A stretch of 64,000 nt of DNA from Nevskiaceae bacterium (GTDB lineage: Bacteria > Pseudomonadota > Gammaproteobacteria > Nevskiales > Nevskiaceae): NCBI GenBank assembly GCA_008012115.1, contig SSEB01000019.1, positions 1 to 64,000 on the forward strand. Reading direction: 5' to 3'. The notes under the pieces were generated by a model that was given only the letters and a program-made list of their open reading frames with translations, ran no database searches and was not told the origin of the DNA. Positions 1 to 9,238 of the stretch are shown piece by piece. Both the position numbers and the translations under genes were made by a program. How positions within the stretch are numbered: the first letter of the stretch is position 1; every line of letters starts with the position of its first letter.

Positions 1-831
1 CGCGCCGGACTGGCCGACCCGAACCGCCCGAATGGCTCCTTCCTGTTCCTTGGCCCGACCGGTGTCGGCAAGACCGAGCTGTGCAAGGCACTCGCCAGCT
101 TCCTGTTCGACACCGAAGAGGCGATGGTGCGGATCGACATGTCCGAGTTCATGGAGAAGCACTCGGTGTCGCGGCTGATCGGCGCACCGCCGGGCTATGT
201 CGGCTATGAGGAAGGCGGCACGCTCACCGAGGCGGTGCGGCGCCGGCCCTACTCCGTGATCCTGCTCGACGAGGTCGAGAAGGCGCACGCCGACGTGTTC
301 AACGTGCTATTGCAGGTGCTGGACGACGGCCGCCTCACCGACGGCCAGGGCCGCACCGTGGATTTCCGCAACACCGTGGTGGTGATGACCTCCAACCTCG
401 GCTCGCAGGTGATCCAGGAGATGATGAGCAGCACCACCACGCAGCACGACTACGAGGCGATCAAGCAGGCGGTGATGGGTATCGTCGGCCAGCATTTCCG
501 GCCGGAGTTCGTCAACCGCATCGACGAGGCGGTGGTGTTCCACCCGCTGGGCAGCGCGCAGATCCGCCGCATCGCGGCGATCCAGGTCCAGCGCGTCGAG
601 CAGCGCATGGCCGAGCGCGGCATCGCGCTGAGCTTCACCGACGCGGCGCTGGACCAGCTGGCGCAGGCCGGCTTCGACCCGGTCTACGGCGCGCGGCCGC
701 TGAAGCGCGCGGTGCAGACGCTGGTGGAGAACCCGCTGGCGCGCAGCGTGCTCGACGGCCAGTTCGCCAACGGCGACCGCGTCGAGGTCGACACCAGGGA
801 CGGCGCGCTGACCTTCACGCGCAAGGCTTGA
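1..831 (+). CDS. clpB: ClpB disaggregase, C-terminal part (5' truncated by window edge)
   Basis: The frame is open from base 1 to a TGA at 829-831 and gives 276 residues of the second AAA+ module of ClpB, the ATP-driven chaperone that threads aggregated proteins together with DnaK. Visible are Walker A GPTGVGKT (residues 18-25), the substrate-gripping pore loop GYVGYEEGG (about 65-73), Walker B VILLDE (about 86-91), and the C-terminal small domain with [10 protein letters not shown] near the end. An Asp-rich acidic tail follows, as in the family. The N-terminal domain, first AAA+ module and coiled-coil middle domain lie outside the window. ClpA/ClpC are the alternatives, but the pore-loop and C-terminal sequence fit ClpB best. 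A G/C-rich hairpin at 844-871 follows the stop. Confidence 0.95.
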   Translation, partial: RAGLADPNRPNGSFLFLGPTGVGKTELCKALASFLFDTEEAMVRIDMSEFMEKHSVSRLIGAPPGYVGYEEGGTLTEAVRRRPYSVILLDEVEKAHADVFNVLLQVLDDGRLTDGQGRTVDFRNTVVVMTSNLGSQVIQEMMSSTTTQHDYEAIKQAVMGIVGQHFRPEFVNRIDEAVVFHPLGSAQIRRIAAIQVQRVEQRMAERGIALSFTDAALDQLAQAGFDPVYGARPLKRAVQTLVENPLARSVLDGQFANGDRVEVDTRDGALTFTRKA

Positions 832-843
832 CCGGCTTCGGCC

Positions 844-871
844 GACCCTCTCCCGCACGCGGGGGAGGGTC
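844..871 (+). terminator. Hairpin after clpB, no T-tract
   Basis: GACCCTCTCCC (844-854) can pair with GGGGGAGGGTC (861-871) around a 6-base loop, with one wobble position. It sits 13 bp after the clpB stop. No run of T follows, so it is either a weak terminator or 3'-end stabiliser, or one of the CCCTCTCCC-type intergenic repeats common in GC-rich proteobacteria. Confidence 0.45.
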
Positions 872-968
872 GCGCCGCGTCTCGCCGCCGCCAGCCCGTC
901 GGGCCGTCCTCCCCTGCGAACAAGGCGCACCCGAGGGCCTCAACGCCAGCCCATCGGCCGTGCCACTG

Positions 969-1080
969 CCACCCGCTGTCGCCGTTTCGCCTGGGCATTG
1001 AGTTATATTTTATTTATCAATTTAATTTTAGATAAATAATTTATAACGATTCCTCCCGTGTAAATACCTGCAGCGGGTGA
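969..1080. repeat. 112-bp dyad repeat element, copy 1
   Basis: Left end CCACCCGCTG (969-978), right end CAGCGGGTGA (1071-1080, one mismatch). The AT core at 1002-1047 begins GTTATATTTTATTTATC and ends GATAAATAATTTATAAC, arms that are complementary at 15 of 17 positions. The 23-bp arms lie between ends and core. It sits between clpB and hpnN, both on the plus strand. Confidence 0.9.
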
Positions 1081-1108
1081 CCGTGCGGCAGGCCCGCACG
1101 GCTAAAAT
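1081..1108 (+). promoter_or_regulatory. Perfect 8-bp inverted repeat plus -10-like box before hpnN
   Basis: Immediately after repeat copy 1, CCGTGCGG (1081-1088) and CCGCACGG (1094-1101) form a perfect inverted repeat with a 5-bp centre. TAAAAT (1103-1108) follows at once and resembles a sigma70 -10 box, 28 bp before the hpnN ATG at 1136. No good -35 is seen at standard spacing. The inverted repeat could be an operator or a 5' hairpin. Confidence 0.3.
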
Positions 1109-1135
1109 GCGCGCTTTGTGGCCCTTGCCCTCCGC

Positions 1136-3754
1136 ATGACCTCGCACACACCGCCCATCGTCACCCGCGCCCTCACCGCCTGGACGCGCACCGTCCAGCG
1201 CCACGCCATGGCGGTGATCCTGGCCTTCGCCGCGCTCACCGCACTGGCCGGCGGCTACGCCGCGAAGCACCTGGAGATCGACGCCGACCCGGCCTCGCTG
1301 CTGTCGCGCGACCTGCCATGGCGGCGCGCCGAAATCGCCGTCGCCAAGGCTTTCCCCGATCAGGAGAAGACCATCGTCGCGGTCATCGACCAGGCGACGC
1401 CGGAACAGGCCGACGCGGCGCTGGCTGCGCTGAGCCGGACGCTGTCGGCGGACCCGGCCTTCAGCAAGGTCTACTCCATGGGCAGCGGCGAATTCTTCGA
1501 GCGCAACGCCCTGCTCTATCTCGACCCGCCGCAACTCGACGACCTGATCACCGGCCTGGAGACGGCCCAGCCTTTCCTCGGCCGCCTCACCGACGATCCC
1601 AGCCTCGCCGGACTGTTCGGCCTGCTCAGCCAGGCGATGAGCCAGACCGCGGTCGATCTGCCCTTCGATCTCGCCCGCATCACCGCGCCGATTGCGCAGA
1701 CGCTGGACGCCGCCGCGCAGGGCCGCAGCCAGCCGCTGTCCTGGCAGTCGCTGATGATGCCGACGGACCTCAGCGGCGGCATGCGCTTTCTCACCATCAA
1801 GCCGCGCGATCCCTCGGCCGACCGCGCGGCGGTGCAACGGGTGCGTGACACCATCGCCCGGCTGCAGCTCGATCCGGCGCACGGCGTGCGCGTGCGCCTG
1901 ACCGGCGAAATCCCGATGTGGCTGGACGAGATGGGCTCCGCCTTCGACGGCGCCATCGTCTCGGCGCTGGCCTCGCTGCTGCTGGTGGCCGGATTCCTCT
2001 ACGCCGGCCTGCGTTCGCTGCGCATGGTCGCGTCGTGCCTGATCGCGCTGCTGGCGGGCCTGGTGCTCACGGCGGGTTTCGCCGTGGTCGGCGTCGGCCG
2101 CCTCAACCTGATCTCGGTGGCCTTCGCCACGCTCTACATCGGCATCGCCATCGATTACGGCGTGCAGTTCGGCATGCGCTACCGCGAACTGGCCGCCGGC
2201 GGGCAGTCCAGCCACGACGCGCTGACGCGCACCGGCGGTGAGTTCGGCGAAGCCCTGCTGCTGTGCGCGCTGACCACGCTGGTCGGCTTCTACGCCTTCA
2301 TCCCCACCAGCTACCGCGGCGTCGCCGAGCTGGGCGTGATCGCCGGCACCGGCATCCTGATCGGCCTGTTCACCAGCCTGACCCTGCTGCCGGCGCTGAT
2401 CGAGCGCTGGCCGCCGCGTCCGGAGAGCACGAAGGCGCGGCCGCTGCCGGCATTCGTCACCTGGATCGGCGACCTGCCGGTGCGTCGTCCGCGTCAGGTG
2501 CGCATCGCCACCGCCGTGCTGGCGCTGGCCGGGCTCGCGGCGCTGCCGTGGGTGCGCTTCGACTACAACCCGATGCATCTCAAGCCGCCGCACACCGAGT
2601 CGCTGGCGGTGTATGACGACCTGATGGCGGGCAGCGAATCGCCGCTCAGCGCCACCGTGCTGGCGAAATCGCCGGAGGAAGTGGCGGCCATCGCGCAGAA
2701 GCTGCGGGGCGTGCCGGAAGTGCGCCGCGTGCTGAGCCTGCAGAGCTTCGTGCCGCAGGACCAGGACGACAAGCTCGCTGCGCTGGCCACGCTCAACCTG
2801 TCGCTGGGCCTCGGCATTCCCGAGAACCTCGCGCTCAAGCCGGTCGATGCCGCGCGCGATCTCGCCGCGCTGCGCGACTTCGCCAGTGCTGCGCAGGCCT
2901 ATCGCGGCAAGCCGGAGGACCAGGCCGCAGCGGCGCAACTGGCCGCGCGCGTCGATGCCTTCGTCGCGCCCCTGGCCAAGGCGGACGCCGCCACCCAGGC
3001 GCACCAGCTCACCCTGCTGCGCGACGCCCTGCTCGGCGGCATGCCGAAGCTGATGCAGCGCCTGCATCGCGCCCTCAACGCGCAGCCGGTGACGCTGGCC
3101 GATCTGCCGGCCGACCTCAAGGCGCAATGGCTGTCGGTCGACGGCCAGTACAAGATCGACGTGGCGCCGCGCGACAACCTCAACGACGACGCCCACCTGA
3201 TCCGCTTTGCCGAAGCCGTGCAGGCGGCCGTGCCGCAGGCCACCGGCGCGCCCATCGCCTACGTCGCGGGCGCGCGCACGGTCATGGGCGCGTTCACGCA
3301 GGCCTTCGTCAGCGCCTTCGTGCTGATCGTGATCCTGCTGCTGGTGCTGCTGCGCAGCGTCAAGGACACGCTGCGGACCCTGGTGCCCCTGGTGCTGGGC
3401 TCGCTGCTGCTGGCCGGCATCTCGGTGCTGATCGACCTGCGGCTCAACTTCGCCAACGTCATCGCCCTGCCGCTGCTGCTGGGCATCGGCGTGGACATCG
3501 GCGTCGTCATCCTCTGGCGCGCGCGTCATGCTGCCGCAGGCGAGCGCAATCCGGTGATGACCAGCACCGGCGCAGCGGTGGCGGTGTCGGCGCTGACCAC
3601 GCTGACCAGTTTCGCCTCGCTGATGCTGTCGGCGCACCGCGGCATGGCCAGCATGGGCCTGCTGCTGACGCTGGGCCTGCTGCTCTACCTGGCCTGCACC
3701 TTTATTGTGCTACCCTCCCTGCTGCCCGCCAGAGGCGCGAATTCCGCCTCCTGA
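1136..3754 (+). CDS. hpnN: HpnN-like RND/MMPL transporter (hopanoid trafficking)
   Basis: This 872-residue inner-membrane protein is of the RND/MMPL superfamily and resembles HpnN, which moves hopanoids toward the outer membrane. The N-terminus has a membrane segment, then the periplasmic start with the SRDLPWRRAE-type motif and the GSGEFFERNALLYL region. Two blocks of six membrane segments follow, separated by a second large periplasmic domain, with the GIAIDYGVQFGMRYRE and LLLGIGVDIGVVILWR segments in equivalent places. A GTG at 1118 is also in frame, but the ATG at 1136 gives the better N-terminus; neither has a clear ribosome site. The mlaC/hpnM-type gene follows 31 bp downstream, the usual hpnN partner. 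The squalene/hopene cyclase genes are not in the window. Confidence 0.85.
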   Translation: MTSHTPPIVTRALTAWTRTVQRHAMAVILAFAALTALAGGYAAKHLEIDADPASLLSRDLPWRRAEIAVAKAFPDQEKTIVAVIDQATPEQADAALAALSRTLSADPAFSKVYSMGSGEFFERNALLYLDPPQLDDLITGLETAQPFLGRLTDDPSLAGLFGLLSQAMSQTAVDLPFDLARITAPIAQTLDAAAQGRSQPLSWQSLMMPTDLSGGMRFLTIKPRDPSADRAAVQRVRDTIARLQLDPAHGVRVRLTGEIPMWLDEMGSAFDGAIVSALASLLLVAGFLYAGLRSLRMVASCLIALLAGLVLTAGFAVVGVGRLNLISVAFATLYIGIAIDYGVQFGMRYRELAAGGQSSHDALTRTGGEFGEALLLCALTTLVGFYAFIPTSYRGVAELGVIAGTGILIGLFTSLTLLPALIERWPPRPESTKARPLPAFVTWIGDLPVRRPRQVRIATAVLALAGLAALPWVRFDYNPMHLKPPHTESLAVYDDLMAGSESPLSATVLAKSPEEVAAIAQKLRGVPEVRRVLSLQSFVPQDQDDKLAALATLNLSLGLGIPENLALKPVDAARDLAALRDFASAAQAYRGKPEDQAAAAQLAARVDAFVAPLAKADAATQAHQLTLLRDALLGGMPKLMQRLHRALNAQPVTLADLPADLKAQWLSVDGQYKIDVAPRDNLNDDAHLIRFAEAVQAAVPQATGAPIAYVAGARTVMGAFTQAFVSAFVLIVILLLVLLRSVKDTLRTLVPLVLGSLLLAGISVLIDLRLNFANVIALPLLLGIGVDIGVVILWRARHAAAGERNPVMTSTGAAVAVSALTTLTSFASLMLSAHRGMASMGLLLTLGLLLYLACTFIVLPSLLPARGANSAS

Positions 3755-3785
3755 CTGCCGATTCCGGATGATTCTGAGCTGCCGC

Positions 3786-4385
3786 ATGCGCCTTGCCCGA
3801 TTCCTGCCCCTGCTCGCCCTGCTGACCTTGACCCCGGCCCGCGCCGAGTCAACGCCTGCGAGCGTGGTCAACGCCTTCCAGAACCTGTTGCTCGACAACA
3901 TGCACCAGGGCGCGGCGCAGAGCTGCGACACCCGCCAGCAGCGGCTGCTGCCCTCGGTCGAGAACACCTTCGACCTGCCCTACCTCGCCCAGCACATCCT
4001 GCGTCCGCACTGGGCGGAGCTGAACGACGCCCAGAAGAGCCAGTTCACCGAGACCTTGCAGGACATGGTGGTGGCCACCTACGCCAGCCAGTTCGCGCGC
4101 TCCGGCGGCGAGACCTTCACGACGCTGGACACCGACGACATGGCCGGCAATCTGCGCGTGGTGCACGCGCGACTGGAGCCCAAATCCGGCGACCCGGTGC
4201 GCTTCGACTACGTGATGCATGAAACGCCGAAGGGCTGGCGCGTGATCAACGTGATCGCCGCCGGCGTCAGCGACCTGGCGCTGCGCTCGGCACAGTACAA
4301 CCGCGTGATCAAGGACAAGGGCTTCGACGGCCTGATCGGCCAGATCCGCGAAAAGACCGCACAGACCAAAACCAGCTGCTCGTGA
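3786..4385 (+). CDS. hpnM: HpnM/MlaC-family periplasmic lipid-binding protein
   Basis: 199 residues with a clear Sec signal peptide (MRLARFLPLLALLTLTPARA) and the MlaC/Ttg2D (toluene tolerance) fold pattern: conserved FDLPYLAQHILRPHW and the C-terminal GWRVINVIAAGVSDLALRSA stretch. MlaC-family proteins carry lipids across the periplasm; the version paired with HpnN is called HpnM. It probably forms an operon with hpnN, whose stop is at 3754. An in-frame ATG at 3768 would add six residues (MILSCR) before the signal peptide; 3786 is preferred on signal-peptide shape, without a strong ribosome site for either. The C-terminus ends with Cys-Ser. Confidence 0.85.
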   Translation: MRLARFLPLLALLTLTPARAESTPASVVNAFQNLLLDNMHQGAAQSCDTRQQRLLPSVENTFDLPYLAQHILRPHWAELNDAQKSQFTETLQDMVVATYASQFARSGGETFTTLDTDDMAGNLRVVHARLEPKSGDPVRFDYVMHETPKGWRVINVIAAGVSDLALRSAQYNRVIKDKGFDGLIGQIREKTAQTKTSCS

Positions 4386-4431
4386 CCGCAGCGCCATTGG
4401 CGCACGACGGTCCGCATGACTTGAGGATGAC

Positions 4432-6957
4432 ATGACGCATTCAGGATGGCGTGGCCTTCAGGCCTGCGCTCTCGCGACGCTGACGCTACCGACCTTGGGC
4501 CTCGCCAACATCGAGGACGAGGCGCAGCGCGTGCTGCCGACTGTGGTGGTGACGGCGCAGAAGACCAAGCAGACCCAGGAGCAGGTGCCGGTCTCGATGA
4601 CTACCATCGACGGCGATTTCATCAAGGAAATCGGCGCGCTCGACGTCGACACCATCCAGAACTACTCCGCCAACACCACGATCCTGATGACCTCGTCGGC
4701 GGCACAGGTGAGCGTGCGCGGCCTGGGCACACCCAACTCCAACCAGGCTTCGGACCCTTCCGTCGGCACCGTCGTCGACGGCGTGTTCTACGGCCGCTCC
4801 AGCTTCGCCACCGCCTTCATCGACGACCTCGACCGTTTCGAGGTGCTGCGTGGTCCCCAGGGCACGCTGTTCGGCAAGAACAGCACGGCCGGCCTGCTCA
4901 ATGTCACCACGCGCGCGCCGGAGGAAGACGCCAGCGCCCGCATGGTGGTGCTCACCGCCGGCTACGGCGAGCGCACCTACCGGCCGATGCTCAACCTGCC
5001 GATGATGCCGGGCGTGAAAGTGCGCGTGTCGGGCAACTATTCGATGAGCGACGGCATCCTCTACAACACCTACCTGCGGCGCGACGAGCGCAATCCGCAT
5101 CTCTACACCTCGCGCCTGCGCATCAGCGTCGAGCCGGTGGCGGGCTGGCGCGGCGATCTCGAGGGCTTCGTCTCCAACCAGTATCAGAACTTCAACATCT
5201 TCAAGATCACCTCGGCATCGCCGGCGATGCAGCAGCTGATCCAGAGCTACGACGCGAACTTCGACAGCAATCCGAAGAGCAACCGCAATTCCTCCAACGT
5301 GCCGTCGACCGAGTCGGCCCAGATCAGCGGCGCCAATCTCACGCTCACGCATGACATGGGCGGAACCTTCGGCATCCGCAACCTCGACCTGACCTCGATC
5401 ACCGCCTACGGCGAGCAGTACACCAAGGCGCGCGACCTCGACGCCGACTTCACGCCGGTGCCGTTCATCCGCGACACCCTGACCGAACCGAGTCCCTACC
5501 GTCAGTTCAGCCAGGAACTCCGCTTCAGCGGCGATCATCCCGACCTGTTCGGCTGGGGCCATGGTTTCTCCTTCGTGAGCGGCCTGTATTTCTTCAATTC
5601 CAACTTCCGCACCTCCGACAATTTCCAGATCGAGCGCCTGGATGCCGCCGGCAAGTATTTCTACGCCGCCAATACGCCGTCCGGCACGCCGTCGGTCGCC
5701 AACGGCGTGACCTATCGCCTGCTGACGCCGGTCGGCGATCTCATCAGCATCCTCAACGGCCTCAACGTGCCCGGCATCAACCTCGACCAGGCCGCCCGGG
5801 TCAACCTCAACCAGCGCGACAAGGCGTACGCGGTCTACGGCCAGTTCGAGCAGTTCTTCCTGCCGGAGTGGTCGCTGATCGGCGGCCTGCGCTTCGGCTT
5901 CGAGAAGAAGCAGGGACTCGCCAGCAGCCAGTCCAATTCGCTGCCGGCGGTCAACGCCGTCGCCGGCCTGCCGGTGGTGACCACGGTCATCTCGCAGGTC
6001 ACCGGCAAGCCCTCGAGCTGCGGCGTCTCGCTGATCTCCCTGATCGCGGACCAGTGCAACCACGTCACCGCGATTTCGAACAGTGAGCGCGATTTCTCGC
6101 CCAAGCTCGGCGTCAAGTGGTCGCCGGACAAGCGAACCAGCGCCTACGCCACCTTCTCGCGCGGCTTCAAGAGCGGTGGCTTCAACGCGCTGCCGCTGTC
6201 GCCGGACAACCTGCAGTTCGGGCCGGAGCGCGCCACCAGCTACGAGCTGGGCGCCAAGACGCGCCTGTTCGGCGGCTCGATGAACGTCTCGGCCTCGGTG
6301 TTCAACACCGACTTCGACAACCTGCAGATCTCGTCCTTCCAGAACAACAGCTTCGTCATCCTCAACGCCGCTGCCGCGCGCTCGCGCGGCTTCGAACTGG
6401 ACAGCCACTGGCTGCCGCCGGTTACCGGACTGTCGCTGTACAGCTCGGTGGGGTTCGCCGAGGCGCGCTACAAGAGCTACTACAACGCTCCGGCCAAATC
6501 CGGCAGCAAGTCGGGCGACCCCGGCGTGCACAACTGCACGGACAGCAGTGGCAGCGGAGCACCCACCAGCTCCAGCACACTCTGTCAGGACCTGTCGGGC
6601 AAGCCGCTGGCCTTCGCGCCGCTGTGGACCGCGAGCCTGGTGCCCTCGTACAGCCGCAACGTCGAGTCGCTGGGCCTGATCGCCACCTTCTCGATGGACC
6701 TGCTGTACCGCGACAGCCGCTACCTCGACGTGGACGACGACGACAAGAAGCTGCAGCCGTCGAACACCGTGATCAACGCGCGCGCCATCGTTGGCCGCCC
6801 GGATGAGAACTGGTCGGTGACGGTGGCGGCGCAGAATCTCACCAACCAGCTGATCTTCGACCAGGTGGTCGGCCAGCCGCTGGCGCCGGGCAATTTCGCC
6901 TCGGTGCGCACCGACCGCGGGCGCTTCTACACGGCCAGCCTGACGCTGAATTTCTGA
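4432..6957 (+). CDS. TonB-dependent outer-membrane receptor
   Basis: 841 residues. An N-terminal signal peptide is followed by a TonB-box-like VVVTAQK (about 36-42), a plug domain with VSVRGLG and the VEVLRGPQGTLFGKN-type motif (here FEVLRGPQGTLFGKN), and a 22-strand barrel ending in the typical aromatic C-terminus (ASLTLNF). Such receptors import siderophores, cobalamin, sugars or other large substrates using TonB-ExbBD energy. The sequence looks like the large class found in sphingomonad and Nevskiales-type genomes that includes substrate-unknown receptors. It starts 46 bp after hpnM and may share that transcript. No siderophore, vitamin or sugar gene adjoins it, so the substrate cannot be named. 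A strong bidirectional terminator follows. Confidence 0.9.
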   Translation: MTHSGWRGLQACALATLTLPTLGLANIEDEAQRVLPTVVVTAQKTKQTQEQVPVSMTTIDGDFIKEIGALDVDTIQNYSANTTILMTSSAAQVSVRGLGTPNSNQASDPSVGTVVDGVFYGRSSFATAFIDDLDRFEVLRGPQGTLFGKNSTAGLLNVTTRAPEEDASARMVVLTAGYGERTYRPMLNLPMMPGVKVRVSGNYSMSDGILYNTYLRRDERNPHLYTSRLRISVEPVAGWRGDLEGFVSNQYQNFNIFKITSASPAMQQLIQSYDANFDSNPKSNRNSSNVPSTESAQISGANLTLTHDMGGTFGIRNLDLTSITAYGEQYTKARDLDADFTPVPFIRDTLTEPSPYRQFSQELRFSGDHPDLFGWGHGFSFVSGLYFFNSNFRTSDNFQIERLDAAGKYFYAANTPSGTPSVANGVTYRLLTPVGDLISILNGLNVPGINLDQAARVNLNQRDKAYAVYGQFEQFFLPEWSLIGGLRFGFEKKQGLASSQSNSLPAVNAVAGLPVVTTVISQVTGKPSSCGVSLISLIADQCNHVTAISNSERDFSPKLGVKWSPDKRTSAYATFSRGFKSGGFNALPLSPDNLQFGPERATSYELGAKTRLFGGSMNVSASVFNTDFDNLQISSFQNNSFVILNAAAARSRGFELDSHWLPPVTGLSLYSSVGFAEARYKSYYNAPAKSGSKSGDPGVHNCTDSSGSGAPTSSSTLCQDLSGKPLAFAPLWTASLVPSYSRNVESLGLIATFSMDLLYRDSRYLDVDDDDKKLQPSNTVINARAIVGRPDENWSVTVAAQNLTNQLIFDQVVGQPLAPGNFASVRTDRGRFYTASLTLNF

Positions 6958-6989
6958 CCGCCCGCGCCGCACGGCGCATGAAACAAAAA

Positions 6990-7016
6990 AGGCCCGCAAA
7001 TGCGGGCCTCTTTTTT
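6990..7016. terminator. Bidirectional Rho-independent terminator
   Basis: AGGCCCGCA and TGCGGGCCT form a 9-bp stem with a 2-base loop (6990-7009). A T-run follows on the plus strand and an A-run (AAACAAAAAA) precedes it, so it can stop both the TonB receptor transcript and the convergent GMC gene transcript. Confidence 0.9.
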
Positions 7017-7032
7017 TGCGACGTGCGTCCGG

Positions 7033-8643
7033 TCAGGCGGCGGCCCGGGCGCGGCCCAGCGCGTCCGCCAGGGCGTTGGCGTTCTTCGCCGCCATGCCGT
7101 AGATCGACAACTGCGGATTGGCGCCGATGCTGGTGGGGAACAGCGAGCCGTCGTTGATGGTGAGATTCTCCACCTGGTGGTGACGGCCGAAACTGTCGGC
7201 CACCGACTGCTGTGCGTCCTCGCCCATCGCGCAGCCGCCCATCAAATGGGCGGTGAAGATCGCGGTGCGGAATTTCTTGTACGGCAGCGCCTCGATCTGC
7301 GCCTGCGCCTGCGCCCAGCTGTCGCTCCAGCGGCCATCCAGATGCGCCGGCATCACGCGCTTGGCACCCGCCGCGAACTGCGCCTCGGCCATGCGCAGAT
7401 AGGCGAGCTTGAAGCCGCGCCACAGGTAATCGCTGAAGTCGTAGTCCAGCAGCGGCATGCCGTTGCTGTCGATGCGCACGGTACCGCCCGGGCTGTCCGG
7501 GTGGAAGCCGTCGCGCAGCAGCGCCAGCACGGCCTGGGTATACGGCAGCTGCGACATGTCCTCGACCAGCGTGCGGCCGTGCGCGCCGAAGATCGCCGAG
7601 GTCAGCGACGGATACAGCGGAGGCACCTCCAGCTTGAAGCCGGGCTGCTGCGTGGTGTCGTGCTTCCACTGGAATTCATCGCTGGCGATGGACTGCGGCG
7701 CACCGTAAAAGCCGTCGACGCGCTCCGGCATCTGCGCGACGGTCATGTTGACCGGGTGGATGCAGGTGCGCTTGCCGAGCCGCTGATGCGGATCGGGCGC
7801 GCCGGAGCGCAGCAGCAGCGCCGGGTTGTTGATGGCGCCGCCGGCCAGCACGTAATGCCTTGCGCGGACGGTCACCCGCGCCCCGCCCGGCTGCAGGCAC
7901 TCGGCGTCCAGCGCCAGCCCGTCGAGGCTGGCGACCTTGCCGCCGCTGAAGTTGAGCTTCTGCACGCGCAGGTGATGCACCAGCTCGGCGCCATTGCGCA
8001 GCGCCGAGGGAATGGTGCTGACCAGCATCGACTGCTTGGCGTTGACCGGGCAGCCATAGCCGCAGTAGCCGCTGTTCCAGCAGCCGCGCACATTGCGCGG
8101 AATGACGTGCACCTCCCAGCCCAGCTTGTCGCAGCCGCGCTTGAGCGCGGCATTGTTGGCGTTGGGCGCCTGGCCCCAGGGCGCGACGCCGAGACGCTCT
8201 TCCATCTGCGCGAACCACGGCGCCATCTCGTCGGGGCTCATGCCCTTGACGCCGTGCGCCGCGCCCCAGTGCTTGAGCGTCTCCGTCGGCGTGCGGAAGC
8301 TGGAGGTCCAGTTGACCACGGTGGTGCCGCCGACCGCGCGGCCCTGGAAGATCGACACCGCACCATCGGAGCTCGCGCGACCCGCGGCCTCCTGGTAGAG
8401 ATCGGCGTAGGCGCGCGATTCGTCCATGTCCTTGAAGCTGGCCGAGGTCTTCAGCGGACCCTCCTCGAGGATCAGCACCTTGAGGCCGGCCTGGCTGAGA
8501 ATTTCGGCAGTGGTGCCGCCGCCGGCGCCGCTGCCGATGATGGCCACGTCGGCCTCGAACTGCTGGTCATCGCGGAACGTGGAGGCATCGTGCACCTTCC
8601 AGCCGGATGCGATGCCCGCGGTATAGATATCGTCGATCGCCAT
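7033..8643 (-). CDS. GMC-family FAD oxidoreductase
   Basis: 536 residues. The N-terminal dinucleotide-binding motif IIGSGAGGGTTAEIL (about 36-50) binds FAD. The C-terminal GMC signature region carries HLMGGCAMG and NPQLSIYGMAAKNA, holding the catalytic His and a second conserved polar position. GMC enzymes oxidise alcohols, sterols or sugar acids. It is encoded directly after (7 bp) a small Tat-signal lipoprotein, as in gluconate-2-dehydrogenase-type complexes where a small Tat subunit carries the flavoprotein to the periplasm. No signal peptide is visible here, which fits such hitch-hiking export. The family also contains cholesterol-oxidase-like members, so the substrate is open. No cytochrome c subunit gene is nearby. 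Confidence 0.85.
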   Translation of the reverse strand: MAIDDIYTAGIASGWKVHDASTFRDDQQFEADVAIIGSGAGGGTTAEILSQAGLKVLILEEGPLKTSASFKDMDESRAYADLYQEAAGRASSDGAVSIFQGRAVGGTTVVNWTSSFRTPTETLKHWGAAHGVKGMSPDEMAPWFAQMEERLGVAPWGQAPNANNAALKRGCDKLGWEVHVIPRNVRGCWNSGYCGYGCPVNAKQSMLVSTIPSALRNGAELVHHLRVQKLNFSGGKVASLDGLALDAECLQPGGARVTVRARHYVLAGGAINNPALLLRSGAPDPHQRLGKRTCIHPVNMTVAQMPERVDGFYGAPQSIASDEFQWKHDTTQQPGFKLEVPPLYPSLTSAIFGAHGRTLVEDMSQLPYTQAVLALLRDGFHPDSPGGTVRIDSNGMPLLDYDFSDYLWRGFKLAYLRMAEAQFAAGAKRVMPAHLDGRWSDSWAQAQAQIEALPYKKFRTAIFTAHLMGGCAMGEDAQQSVADSFGRHHQVENLTINDGSLFPTSIGANPQLSIYGMAAKNANALADALGRARAAA

Positions 8644-8650
8644 GTCGCCC

Positions 8651-9238
8651 TCAGCTGTTCACTGCCTTGTACATCCAGTCCAGCGGACCGGGATAGCCCG
8701 CCGATGCCCACACTGCCGGAGTGCCGTAGTTCGCCACCGCGATCAGCTTCGTCAGCACGCGGTAGCCCGCGTTGAACAGCCCGATGGAACTGCTGCGCCA
8801 GCGATCGAGGAAAGCCAGCGCATCGGCCTCGCTCACCTCGCTCCAGGGCGAGGACACGCCGGCCGCCAGCCGACGCGTGAGCCCGAAGTTGAGCAGGTCG
8901 AACAGCTTGCGCACTTCCTTCTGCGCCGGCGCACCCAGGCGCAGGCAGCTTCCGTCGATGCGGTGCAGGATCTCGGCGAAGCGCGCCTCGCGCGCCGCCG
9001 CTTCCGTCGGCAGCGTGCTGGCGGTCACCGCCGGAATCAGGCCGCGGAACAGCACCAGGTCGGCATCGCGCAGAAAGCGATAGCCCTGCGCCGCGGCTTC
9101 CTCGCGCCGGCCGCAGCCGCTGAGGCCAGCGCCGAGGCTGACCGTGCCCAGCGCCAGCGAACCGGCCAGGCCCAGCTTGAGCAAAGAACGTCTGCCGGGA
9201 TCGAAACCCTCCCCTGCGCCCGGATGCGTCTCACGCAT
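8651..9238 (-). CDS. Tat-signal lipoprotein, small partner of the GMC oxidoreductase
   Basis: 195 residues. The start at 9238 is chosen because GAGGAG lies just upstream; the frame stays open further 5' but without a signal peptide. The N-terminus has a twin-arginine signal (RRSLLKLG) followed by a hydrophobic stretch ending GAGLSGC, a lipobox-like site, so it is probably Tat-exported and lipidated. The rest is helical and ends with WASAGYPGPLDWMYK, a pattern seen in small Tat subunits of gluconate-2-dehydrogenase-like (subunit 3) complexes. It precedes the GMC flavoprotein by 7 bp, so the two are probably co-translated and form one periplasmic membrane-anchored dehydrogenase. The family assignment is by context and general resemblance. 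Confidence 0.65.
   Translation of the reverse strand: MRETHPGAGEGFDPGRRSLLKLGLAGSLALGTVSLGAGLSGCGRREEAAAQGYRFLRDADLVLFRGLIPAVTASTLPTEAAAREARFAEILHRIDGSCLRLGAPAQKEVRKLFDLLNFGLTRRLAAGVSSPWSEVSEADALAFLDRWRSSSIGLFNAGYRVLTKLIAVANYGTPAVWASAGYPGPLDWMYKAVNS

Noticed and set aside
969-1080. Recent MITE insertion with target-site duplication
   Set aside because: Flanking bases on both sides do not repeat, apart from an extra C/G that extends the inverted end by one position, and the arms of the copies are not homologous.
1028-3637. Long antisense open frame (869 codons) opposite hpnN, and similar ones opposite the TonB receptor, mfd and the repeat protein
   Set aside because: They arise from GC-rich codon use: the composition is Arg/Gln/His-rich without domains, and each lies opposite a recognised gene.
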